Positions 1-11,200 of a stretch of DNA of 64,000 nucleotides are shown in pieces. The notes below the pieces were generated by a model that did not search any database, had not been told where the DNA came from, and was given only the letters and a program-made list of their open reading frames with translations. The first letter of the stretch is position 1; every line of letters starts with the position of its first letter. This DNA comes from Hyposmocoma kahamanoa (lineage: Eukaryota; Arthropoda; Insecta; Lepidoptera; Cosmopterigidae): positions 425,151 through 489,150 of the forward strand of contig NW_020654242.1 in NCBI RefSeq assembly GCF_003589595.1. The letters run 5' to 3'. Both the position numbers and the translations under genes were made by a program.

Positions 1-110
1 CTTCATGAAGAAGACTTTTAGGTCGAAGGGCGTCATGACCGGCCTTTCCGGGGACGGTTACCGGACACCCACATTGCGTCACACGTCGCAGTAAATAAAT
101 AGTGTTCTAT
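1..110. repeat. Dispersed repeat, inverted copy at 38.4 kb
   Basis: cggttaccggacacccacat and the end cttcatgaagaag recur in complement at 38388-38475. Confidence 0.6.
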
Positions 111-199
111 TATATTATTATGTACGTTTCTACAAAGTATGTATTTTTGGGTCTTTATAACCTAATCATAAATAAATAAATAAAAAAAAATTAAGTAAG

Positions 200-620
200 G
201 ACGACTTCTTGTACCATAACGTCAGGGCAGCCCCCGCCTAACAAGGCAGGGCGCGACTTGCGCGGGAGCAAATACATTTCCCCGTTTTTGTAAAATTTCG
301 AAAATAGAATTATACAATTTTATGGGTAAAGCATGCGCAGCGCCATCTGTTCCAAACTATGCGTTTTACTTCCCTATTACAATTGAAGGTTACCATTATC
401 AAGACGGCAAAGACGCCACTGTACTGTACATAGACAATGGCGTGCTTTACACAGACACTATGTCGCGCGTGATGCAGCCATCGTGCGTGTAAAGACGTTG
501 GAAGTAGAAGGGAAAGACCGTACTTCAACTCGCGTCAGTTTCACGCGGTCTATCCTGCACTATTAGCCTTTACACGGACGCTCTTGCCGTTGTAACAAAA
601 ACGAACACGAGCTATCGAGC
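200..620. repeat. Dispersed repeat, inverted copy at 43.3-43.8 kb
   Basis: cttacttccctattacaatt, accattatcaagacggcaaa and gcgcgacttgcgcgggagca recur in complement at 43330-43830. No coding frame held in common. Confidence 0.7.
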
Positions 621-740
621 GCGAAAGAACGTTAGCTTAAAAAATTTCGAACAGGTGATGGCCCACGTTTGCGCGTGCAGGCTTTCTATATGCTCCTGAC
701 CACGAGCGATGGAGTGGCTCTCTGCCGTCCACTAACTAAA

Positions 741-2435
741 ACGTGGCTAAGTGCAAATGGTTAAAATATCCGTTTTAAATAGAAAGAAAGAAAGAAAGAA
801 ACATTTATTCAGTACCTTTAAATTGTATGTACATAAAAATAAATTAAAACTAAAATTACTGATACTGAATGGGCACCGCTCAGCATGTGCCGTGGCTGAG
901 AACAGCCACGTCGCTGGTATTATGCGGAGCCCAGGGAGTGCGTCACAGGCGCACTAAACTAATACTACAAAAACATTGTAAAACATAATACTACAAACAA
1001 ATAGAAAAAGATAGAGCACAAAAATCTCTTTTAAAAACAGTTAAAAGGAGTTAACGTGTTTGACTTATCGGAACTTACCCTTACGATGCATAGCTTCTGC
1101 AACTGGGTTACGGTTTTTTGTGATATCTCAAAAAAATATTTTCTCACTTGACCGCGTTTAATTTATAGAACGGCAGCTGTGTAAAGGGGGCTAATGTCTG
1201 TGCGAAAGACGACAGAGAAAGTTTCCGAAGAAGCGTGGCATAACGCAATAATGGCAACCAACATTAAGAGCTAAAGTAACGCAGTAAGCGTGTATCGTTT
1301 GGAAAGATACAGCATAGTAGAAAGTGTCTAATAGTGTAAAGTGTCTATCCAGCTCTTAGATTTTCGCGATTGTTACACATAGGAAATAAAACTATTTTTC
1401 CGGATTTAAATCGGGGCCTTTACAGATCCCATGGTCACGGGTGACTGAGGTGGTACAGTCATCAACCAGTTATGTCTAATATTAATGCAAACCACCCCTA
1501 TTTTTCACTATTGTTACGAGAAGCATTTCAATTTACGCTACATTACATAATAGGGAGGTTATCAAGACACGAGACGCAAAACAAATTTGCTGCCCAGCGA
1601 AACACACAACTTTTCACCTCACTATGGCGAGGAAAATAGTAGACGAAAGATAAACAGATGAACTATAAAACCTTTACTAATTTGAAGAAAAGGGGTTTAT
1701 CTTCGGATGCGTTTTGAATTTACACCTCATAAATTTTTTATTCTTACTGGTACTTTTATTTTGTGTGATTAAGTGATTATAGTAATTATTTTAGTTCTTC
1801 GGCGAATTAAAATAATTTAATAAACACAATTAGTTATTATTGGCAATTTAATGTCAACAATAATAAGAATAAAATATACCAACGGATTTATGTGACTACA
1901 TAAGTAATGTACGACAAGTCGCGTATTTGAACGTGTCATTATTTTTTTTTATCGAAAGAAAAAGTTAGGTGTACCACAGTCCATCGTCATGTTCGAATTT
2001 TAAAAACCTTTTCCACGCTAGCGTGGAAAAAACGCTTTTGGCGCGCAGATTTCTAATGAGAAAGAAAGCCTTTCCGAACTAGTGAGGTGAAAAATTATTT
2101 TATTAAAAAAAAATTTTTTTTATTAAATTAAATTTTATTATTGAATGTAAAGAGTCCGGTTTACATCCGATAAAAAATAGTGTTCATTTTCTAAGTGTAA
2201 AGTGCCGCTAAATCGAAAGATGTCGCGGGCAAAAGCTACTATAGTAAACACTACATGTCGCAACATCAATAATAAAGTGATTTTTTTACAGACAAAGATT
2301 TAAAAATAAAACTTACGTGTCACCAGCGTTTTATGACAAAATTATATCTGATATGAAAAGGGATTATTTTTAAAATAACTAACAATCTCGCAGGACATAT
2401 TACTAACGTTTATAAGCAACATCTCTTATTCCATG
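741..2435. other. No gene seen
   Basis: Holds a GAAA simple repeat (782-802), a LINE-tail-like stretch (800-960), a piece of R3 (1355-1450) and AT-rich sequence. Confidence 0.6.
2009..2030. repeat. Perfect 22-bp palindrome
   Basis: Two 11-bp halves, ttttccacgct and agcgtggaaaa, with no spacer. Confidence 0.85.
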
Positions 2436-2665
2436 ACTGGCAATCGGTACTATCTTTGACAACTTAACAGGATGAAGAAAAAAATTTTTTTAAATATAAT
2501 TTTAACATCTGGTTTATAAAATAAAAATACGTAGTTTTTAAATATTTTTATTACACATGAATGTATGTATACTACGTATTTTTATTTAATAAACCATATG
2601 CTATGTAAATGATTTTTTCTTCATACTGTAAATTTGTCAAAATTGAGATAGCAACGGTTGCCAGT
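2436..2665. mobile_element. Foldback element, 230 bp
   Basis: Starts actggcaatcggtactatct, ends agatagcaacggttgccagt; arms of about 90 bp match imperfectly (both hold aaaaatacgtag-type sequence). Single copy in the window. Confidence 0.65.
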
Positions 2666-2812
2666 TCACTGTCGATATCGGGTTTTCACTTTCATACAAA
2701 AATAAATAGACTCAAATAGATCGCTCTAAACGGTAATCATTCTGTACAGGACGGTGTTGGGAGGTGGAAGTAAGAAGAAGGTTACCTTACTACCAAATAC
2801 AGGTCTAACAAC

Positions 2813-3295
2813 ATCGAGTACATAACCAGAAATAGAGACGAAATCCATCCCGGGCAACTCATCTGGCAAATTTGTCTTATATCACTTTTAAATATCAACT
2901 CTCGTTTGAAATCACAAACTAGAAAGCTGACATAGTACAGCGCCAACAACTGACCTGTGTGTAGGTCTCCGTTCATTACAAAAATATTCTGTATTTTTTG
3001 TAATAAAGATAACATCTAACAATGGGGGGCTGTTCCATTTGGTGGAGCGGGAAAAACATCAAAACATCTAATTACAAAACAAACGGAATCACATTTCATC
3101 GGTAATTAAATATTAAATATGTAATTTTTCCATATACGTTTTTAAACTGGTCGATTTGAAGTGAAAGTGAGTAAGTCAATTGTTTCGAATTCAGGCTGGC
3201 CAATCGGAGCGCAGTTGTCATCGTAATGATTTGGCAGAATAACTTTCAAACAAATTAAATGACATTTCGTCTCTATTTCTGGTTATATACTCGAT
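2813..3295. mobile_element. Long-TIR MITE family M2, copy 1
   Basis: Ends atcgagtacataaccagaaa and, inverted, tttctggttatatactcgat; the inverted repeat is about 30 bp. Internal sequence matches copies at 7244 and 60973. Confidence 0.85.
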
Positions 3296-3769
3296 TTGTA
3301 ACAAGTGTCAGTTAATACAACAAAAACTTAAAAATTTATTTTTGGTAAATTTATTATGTTTTGTAAAAAGTCATGGGACTAAAGTTGTTGTCTATGTTGT
3401 TAGTAATATGGTTCAGCGAGATTAATATTTAAAAAATAACGCTGTGTACGTTTCAATTCGTGCATGATAAAAAAATATTTCTTCATTATTATCGATATAA
3501 AAAACGAACAATATAAAGATAAATTAATTTGATTTGACTGGACTCGAACTAGCGTTTATTGTCACACCGGGGCCACCACTCTTATCAACAGAGCTACAGG
3601 CCGGGTCACAGTCAAACTACAGACCGAGACTCGTTCAAACTGTAGACCGAGTCAGAGTAGTTGCCTGCTAATCGGTATTCTACAGGATATATCACGGATA
3701 ATGGGCGATGTAATTACACGATTTAATTCCGCTTTCTACTTTCCATCACCGGGAGACTATACGTACTCG

Positions 3770-4035
3770 TGGGTTGCACCACTATGTTGTAGATATTCCA
3801 AAGATTCACACAAAGCGTTACGCTTCCACATTTATATGGCGAACGGCTGTGGAATGGAATTCTCTGCCTGCTGACTTGTTCCCTGAACGCTATGAATTGG
3901 GCCTTTTCAAGGCGAGGGTAAGTAGCCATTATTTAGGTGTGTATGCTCCATCGCCGAACTCCTTGCCACTTTCAATAGATGAGATAGAGGTCAAATGCGC
4001 TCCTACATATTTTATAATAAAAAGAAATAAACAGC
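3770..4035 (+). pseudogene. LINE RT C-terminal fragment
   Basis: [20 protein letters not shown] then FKARVSSHYLGVYAPS, then a 3' tail with gatgagatagaggtcaaat. Same family as fragments at 11655, 58815 and 62060. End of a jockey/CR1-type ORF2. Confidence 0.75.
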
Positions 4036-4537
4036 TACAGACCGAGTCAAAGTCAAGTTATGGACCGAGTCGCAGTCAAGCCCCGTTGTGGCAACTGACG
4101 CTATTTTGAGTCCAGTCAGATTGAAGAATTTTTCTTAATGTTGTTTAGTGCAACTAGTAATCATTAGAACGTAGTAACATTCACAATTCACGCATTTTTG
4201 GAAATCTATCGATAAAACTGTCGACAACAACTGCATGACTATTTAAATTTTTATGAAAACTGGCAACCCTGCAAATGTCTTCTCACTCTGTCTTCAAAAA
4301 AGACAGACTATAATATAATTATAATTCATACTTTACTGAAGTATTTTCACGAAAAATGTAATAAAATATTTATTTCACTAGTTTCTCAAAGACCCTGCTT
4401 TTGAATATATCACTTTATTATTGAGGGAGCTCACCTAACTTTATTAGGGTTACCTTAATCTAGTTATGTGTTGTGGGTTCCGGACTGAATGTGAGAAATA
4501 TTATATTAATAAATATAATTTTTTAACCCACTTGTTA

Positions 4538-4562
4538 CTATCGTCCTTTTAAACGGACACCA
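4538..4562 (+). repeat. piggyBac subterminal repeat, left
   Basis: Reads ctatcgtccttttaaacggac and a few more bases; the core is an imperfect palindrome around TTTAAA. The matching copy is at 6846-6870 in the same orientation. Possibly a transposase binding site. Confidence 0.7.
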
Positions 4563-4719
4563 CACAATAAAAATTATTATAAACAATGAAGGTACTTAGA
4601 AATAAACTGTTTATGTTCATTCGACACGTTACACCTGTGCGGATACGACACAATATTCATTGTGTGTGATTAAAATTGTGTTGAATTTAAAATAATTATT
4701 TAAAAATACTGTTTTGACA

Positions 4720-6769
4720 ATGGAAAATTCCAGGTATGTATATAAAATTATTTAAATAATATTTTTTTCCAAAATGCACGAAAATTAATAGTTAAAGGTG
4801 TCTTTTAACGCGTATCATCAGAATCTTTTTTTGGTTATCAATAAAAACAAGATATTTTATCAAGTTTAATAGCCGTTCTTTTAAACGACCAATAGCAATA
4901 TGTACTACTACGACGTTTGTTCTGCCTTTCAGTGTGCAGAAACGGTATTCGCGGCCTTTGACGTTAAATGAAATCATCGGAGAGTTAGAGGAGGATGAAG
5001 AAGAATCAACACCTGTTTCCATCAGTATTTTACCTCCTGAAAACTGCAATGCAGATGTGACAGATGAAGATTCTGGAGATGAAAACTATGTAATGTTACA
5101 TAATTTACCAGGATCTCAGTTGAGGGCGCCAGCAGAGTTTCGTTACCGATCTGCAAATTGTAGTGATGAAGATGATGATGATGTCCCACTCATACAGTTA
5201 TCAAAACATAGGCGTGTGACTGCTGAAGAACTCAATAATTTTGAAGAGTCTCCGTCCACTTCAAAATCAAGTGAGACTACGAGTGGTGTAACAATTTCAA
5301 AAACTAAATCATATAAATGGACTGCACGAGATATTCATCCTACTTTTGATCCATGGTTGGACATGCAAACTGCAGCTGCGCATTTCACTCCATTACAATA
5401 TTTCGAAATGCTGTTTAGCGATGATGTAATCAATATGTTTGTACACTACACAAACCTCTATGCAGCTCAAAAAAATGCAAGCAAACCGGTCAATGTCAGC
5501 ACAGACGAGATGCGTTGTTTTATAGGTATACTCCTGTATAGCGGATACGTTGTTCTGCCTAGAAGATGCATGTACTGGCAAAATGCTGCAGATTGTGGTA
5601 TGCCTATAGTTTATAACGCTATGTCCAGAGATAGATTTACAAATATAATGGCAAATCTCCATTGCTGCGACAATACAAATCTAAAATCTGATGATAAGTT
5701 TGCCAAGTTACGTATTCTATTTGATAAGCTCAATTATTCTTTTTCTGCCAATGCACCATTTGAAGAGCATCATAGCACAGACGAGGCAATGGTTCCTTAT
5801 TATGGGGGCCATCCGTGCAAACAATTTATTCGAGGAAAACCCATAAGGTGGGGATATAAGTTTTGGGTTGGAGCAACACGCTTAGGTTACATAGTTTGGT
5901 TCGATCCATACCAAGGACAGTCAAATGCTTCAAACCAATACAAACATGCATTGGGTTTGGGTGCCAGTGTTGTCTTGCAGTACGCAGATGTGCTACGTAA
6001 AATCAACAGTCAAGCTCCATTTCATCTATTTTTTGATAATTTTTTTACATCTATTCATCTCATTGATGAATTACGAGAGCGAGGTATAAAAGCCACTGGA
6101 ACTGTACGAGAAAATCGTGTAGCTAAATGTCCTTTGCCCACCAATAAAGAATTACAAAAGACACCACGAGGAACATTCCGGTACCAGTCCACCAGCGCAG
6201 AACAGATTCTGGTGTGTAAATGGCATGATAACAGTGTGGTGACTGTTTCATCAAACGCTGGGCGGGTTCAGCCTGTAGTAAAAGTGAAACGATTTTCCCA
6301 ACAACTGAAAAAATATGTCCTAGTTGATCAACCTGCTGTTGTAAAAAAATATAATGAACACATGGGCGGAGTAGATCGATCCGACCAAAATATAAGTCTA
6401 TATAGAACATCAATCAGAGGAAAAAAATGGTATTTTTCGTTGATTTGTCATGCATTGGACATGGCTGTACACAATTCTTGGCAATTATACAAGAATGATG
6501 GAGGTGAGTACGATTTTCTTCACTTCCGTAGAAGTATTACCACATCTCTTCTTGAAACATACAAAAGAAATGCAGACCGCAAAACAAATCGCGTCTCGCA
6601 AAACTTTCGAGAAAATTCACGTTTTGATGGAAAAGATCATCTTATAAGGTACAGAGATAACCAACTTCGTTGCATAGAATGCCATAAAAAGGCAAACTTT
6701 TACTGCCCTAAGTGCAATGTTACTTTACATCCTAAAATTTGTTTTGAAGCATTTCATTTACCTAAATAA
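4720..6769 (+). CDS. piggyBac-type transposase, two exons, 616 aa
   Basis: Exon 1 is 4720-4733 (ATG GAA AAT TCC AG), then gtatgt; the intron ends tttcag at 4932 and exon 2 is 4933-6769, giving MENSSVQKRYSRPLTLNEII. Without the intron the frame would have to start at a GTG. N-terminus acidic (about residues 20-100), DDE_Tnp_1_7-type core with STDEAMVPYY (Asp288), HLFFDNFFTS (Asp373) and GGVDRSDQ (Asp486, Asp489), which fit the Asp268/346/447/450 set of Trichoplusia piggyBac. C-terminal Cys/His-rich domain CIECHKK, YCPKCNV, ICFEAFH. Length is within the usual 550-650. It cuts and pastes at TTAA. No stop or frameshift. Confidence 0.95.
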
Positions 6770-6793
6770 AACTCGGTTTTATTTAGGTAAATG
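6755..6793 (+). repeat. Perfect 17-bp hairpin over transposase stop codon
   Basis: Arms 6755-6771 and 6777-6793 with loop ctcgg. The left arm contains the last codons, the TAA stop and an AATAAA. Palindromic 3' ends may let both strands use a poly(A) signal here. Confidence 0.9.
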
Positions 6794-6845
6794 AACAAAA
6801 CAAAAATATTTTATTTTTACCTTTATAGCATAGTAGTACATAATG

Positions 6846-6870
6846 CTATCGTCCTTTATAAAGGACACCA
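6846..6870 (+). repeat. piggyBac subterminal repeat, right
   Basis: Direct copy of the 4538 repeat (ctatcgtcctttataaagg core), about 127 bp from the right end, while the left copy is 11 bp from the left end. The asymmetric placement is usual in piggyBac elements. Confidence 0.7.
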
Positions 6871-7243
6871 TTTTCCGAGTTTCCCAAATGAGTATGATTT
6901 TTTAAATTATTTTTTACGGGTATAATGTCTCAATATTACCAACATATGTCAAATTCGTAAAGATCTGACATGAAAAGTGGTTTCAGGAACATGTGGGTTA
7001 AACGTTACAGGTGTTTTTGAAAAGGTAGCAAGGTTCGTTATTTATTTTGCGGCTGTCAAGTAAAACAAATTTTGAAAATGTTCTTTGACAAACTCTTATT
7101 GGAAAATTTCATAAAAAATATCATAGTTCTCAACGTTAATTATAAGGTAAGCCAAAAAGGAGTCAATTTTGCGCCGATAAGCGTAGCGACTAGCTTGCCT
7201 TCACACAGTTATTCTTTCGACTTATATGGGGAATGTCAAAAAC

Positions 7244-7984
7244 ATCGAAAATAACCAGACATAGAGACGAAATATTATTTAATTTGTTATAATTATTAAT
7301 ACAAAGATCGAACACTCAGAAAAAATTCTTTCGATCCGGTCGGATTCGAACCGACGTCTTCTTGCATACCGTGCCAGACGCTATACCAACTAAGCCACGG
7401 AACGAACCAACGGACCTCACGAATTTTTCTATGTGCTTGGGTCGTGTCTTTGTACTTGGTCTTTCAACGACTTTTTAGTCGATCTTTCGAGTGTTCGATC
7501 TTTGTATTAATAATTATAACAAACTAGTGGAGTAATTTCACAAAAAATAATTGAATATCAATTCAATAAAAATTTTATTATTATTTAATTTGTTTGAAAA
7601 CTATTCTGCCAAATCATTACTGTGCCAAATGCGTTCCGATTGGCCAGTTCGAATTCGAAACAATTGACGTGTGTCGTTAATTGTGTCACTTCGAATCGAC
7701 TAGTTTAACTTGAGCTTTGCTATAATGGACGAAATTTGTCCACGTTTTCCCACACCACCGAATAGAACAGCCATTGTTAGAGATATTATCTTTATTACAA
7801 TAAATACAGAATATTTTTGGAATATACGGATACGTACATACAGGTCAGTTGTTAGCGCTGTACTATGTAAGCTTTCTAGTTTGTTATTTCAAACGAGAAT
7901 TGATATTTAAAATGATATAAGAGAAATTTGCCAGATGAGTTGCCAGGGACGGATTTCGTCTCTATTTCTGGTTATGTACTCGAT
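7244..7984. mobile_element. MITE M2, copy 2, with nested SINE
   Basis: Ends atcgaaaataaccag and ctggttatgtactcgat. Split by a tRNA-like SINE (about 7284-7600). Holds an ORF from ATG 7725 ([28 protein letters not shown]) also seen in copy 3. Confidence 0.85.
7284..7600 (-). mobile_element. tRNA-headed SINE S1
   Basis: The minus strand carries ccgtggcttagttggtatag (A box) and ggttcgaatccgaccggatc (B box), then a tail ttcgatctttgtattaataa. Both ends show gttataattattaatac-type sequence in inverted orientation. Confidence 0.8.
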
Positions 7985-8124
7985 TGTCGAAAACTTTAAT
8001 TTTATTGATTATTTCCATGATCTGATGCTGGACCAGGAGAGTGAGTGAATAATCAAGAAGCCCTTAAAATTTATCTTGAACAGTTGTTAGCTTTTACATA
8101 GGAGTTTTTGTATTCCAAACTCAC

Positions 8125-8244
8125 CTGCAACACTCAGGATCTCCAAGCTCTTAATTTTCGTAAAGAAACTCTCTTGAAACGCGCCATTTGAGCTGCTAGT
8201 GCTTCAGCGCCTAGTGAACCTCCCGTTTCGCCTTCCGAGTGTAC
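8125..8244 (-). CDS. PLCE1: PLC epsilon exon 30, C-terminus and stop
   Basis: Acceptor gtgataaag (weak pyrimidine tract). Encodes [19 protein letters not shown] and a basic end ([15 protein letters not shown]); stop TGA at 8134-8136. Of the three frames this one is longest and is the one set by exon 29. A strong donor, TTGCAG|gtgagt, follows the stop by nine bases, so a 3'UTR intron is likely. Confidence 0.78.
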
Positions 8245-11200
8245 CTTTATCACGAAACGTAACTATACTAAAAATAATCTAGGATGATCCTTGTGACAGT
8301 TCACAAAATTCTACAAAACAAATATAACCTTATAACAACTTGCACTAAGCCTTACTTTTAAATGAAAAGCTTTTGTTTAAGCAAATACATTGAACTAAAT
8401 TAAAAACAGTCTCAAATCAATGTTCGTTTGTGAGAAATATTACATAGGCGAACGTGGGGCATTGGGAGCTCGCGGGTAATGAGAGCAGTGTTAAACTGGA
8501 CTTTCCCAACAAATAAACCTATCACAAACTCGATTTTTTGTTCCAAATTAACGTTTGTTCGAATTTTCATTACACCGAAAACCGAATTATAACGAAACCG
8601 TTGTTATTTCAAATATGTTAGACGTTTATCGTAAAGACACGATTAGGTTCGATTAGGTTATGCTAAGTTAGGTTTAAAAGAAAAAAAAAACATTTTCCTC
8701 TCAAAATTACTTTCGAGGTTATGAAATTTCGACCAAACGTTATTTCTGGAAGATGTCATCTCGGATTACTGAGAGGTAACCTTCCCAATGCTTGTATTTG
8801 TGCAAACAGCACTCCTTATGTCTTCGAACCCCACTTTTAGTCGTACGAGATGGTTGTGTGTTTTTCGCTCATCGCTTATAAAGTTTGCCAATTTTCATTA
8901 TCCCAGGTAAGCTTTAAAACGTAAGATACTACATTATATTTACACTAGTTGTGTCACCATATCTATCAAATTTTAGGTGTTATGCTTGAAATTACAATAA
9001 AAATAGAAATGTTTTTACTGTTTTATTCTTTTTTTAATTCAATGTTACAACAATCGATTTTACCTTATCCCTATGACAAACCGTCGCATTACTTTCTCAA
9101 ATTCGTATCTTAAAGTACATAGTCATTGAAATGCAAAAAATGGATTGTGTATACTGGATTGTATATGATGGTGAAGTTACGAGCACATGGGACTTGTCAA
9201 CTTATGTCTCAGGGTGACGGGCGCAGTGGGAGTGCTCCTCAGATCTTTGCAATTTAAAGCTCTGAGTGGCACTGCGACTGTTATGGACAGGCGTGTAGTT
9301 TACCATCAGGCGTACGACTTGTCCCTCCCGTCACTTGATATTATAAACAAAAACTCCATCGAGCTTTTAGGTATTAGACAACAAAAAATATCTTTGAAAT
9401 CTGATTTCTTATTTTAAAAACAAGAAACGTTGGTAAAGAAAACTAATAAAGGTAAAAGCCGAATTCCGGCTTTTGTTTCGTACCTCTCTGGCAGCGGTCC
9501 GTTTCTGCATATAGGCTCTCATGTCCTTGTCGGAATGTCCTTTTGATCGGCCGATGCCCTTGCCTAGAGACGTTGTCGATACTCGCCTGAGAATTTGAAA
9601 AACATATATGCATAAAAAAAATCCTGACGTTCACCCAATAATGAGAAATGGAATAAGTTTATTATATTATTTAAAGTCTATTGCACATAAAAGAGTACAA
9701 ATATTATCCGATTTGTATAAAAATATTAGAATTTAAGTTTATTTTATTGATATACTGTTATTTACATATCATAAGTATTTCTCATTTGTATGTAGTTGTA
9801 TGTACACTACCTATTATGTCGGTTTTCTTATCTGTTTATTTATTATTGAGTTGTGTATTGTTGTCAGTGACTCACTCGTCCCGGGCTTGCTGAAAATCAG
9901 TGCCACGAAACGGTTTTAAACAAAAGCCGTTTGTGGCTAAAGCTGAGCAAGTCTCGATTGCACCAGGCGCGACACGCATGACGGTGAATTAAGTACTGCA
10001 TTGTCAATTGTTTTAATTTTTGTTTATTGTTATTACTATATCATTATTTATTTAGATTCTCGCCTCTCCGTGGGCTTAAAAGATTAATTTTGGATTGTTA
10101 TTATTATTATTATTGTTCCTAAATTGTTTTGTCTATGTGCGTGTTTGTGCTTGTGTAATAAAAAGTTTTCTTTTTTTCTTCTTTCTTTCAAATGGCGGAC
10201 TTAATGCCTTTAGGCATTTTCTACAGGTCAATAGGAGAGCTGGGTTCAGCATATTTATTAACACCTCGCATAATACGACAATTAAAAAAGGATAGTATTA
10301 AATAAGTAAGTATTAAATAAGTATTAAATGGTATTAAACTGGACCATTCAATGGTCCTTTAATTATAGAATGGCACATACCTGCAATACGAAGGATCGCT
10401 ATAAGCCGAATGCACTGTCTGCTTCCCATCACTAGTATTCTCAGAAAATCCGAACGGTGTGCCTGAAAAGCGATAACACGTTATATTCTTACTATAGACA
10501 ACATTTCCGATAATTAATGCGGCCTTTAATTAAGGTTTAGTTATCGATATTTAATTTAATATCACATGATAAGTGTCGATGTTTCAGCTATCGATAGATA
10601 AAGTACAATTGAATGGGGATGTAACACGAGTGAATGTGTTTATGTTTAAGGGAGAGTGTGTATAGCTTCTCAGGGAGAGAGAGCTGTGGGTTAAACCCTA
10701 CACGCCAGGATGTAAAAACCCTGGCGTGTTGAAAGTTTTTGTTCACAAACACAACGCTGGTTCATTCCGTGGCTTAGTTGGCATAGCGTGTGACACGTTT
10801 TGCTGGACGACGTTGATTCTAATCCAACCGGATCGAAGGATTTCTTTCTAAGTGTTCGATCTTTGTATTAATAATTACAACAACCTAGTGTAGTGATTTC
10901 ACAAAAAAATAATTGATTGTCATAGTGGTGAAGCATCCTGACATCCAATAAAACTTAATTAAAATTTAGATTGCCGTGGTACGTTTTGCTTAAGAGTTAC
11001 TTTGAGACTTGAAATTACTCCCTTTACCTTTCCATTGACGGGTATGTTTAAACGAGATGTGAGAATAATGAGGGGAGGCGTGTGTATAATGCGAGATATT
11101 GTGTGTATGTTTAAGTGTGTGTGTATATAACGTAGGGAGATATGTGTATAATGCTATGTGTTGTCAAGTGAGTATGTGTATACCTGTGATAGCTCCACGA

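Larger units (their letters stand above)
4527..6997 (+). mobile_element. piggyBac-like transposon, apparently intact
   Basis: 2,471 bp bounded by TTAA at 4523-4526 and 6998-7001. Ends are CCCACTTGTT and, inverted, CCCACATGTT (one mismatch in ten). TTAA target duplication and CCC-type ends are the piggyBac hallmark. Two subterminal direct repeats with a near-palindromic core lie at 4538-4562 and 6846-6870. The single gene, spliced transposase 4720-6769, is open throughout. Closeness of the ends and an open frame suggest a recent, possibly active copy. Confidence 0.95.
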
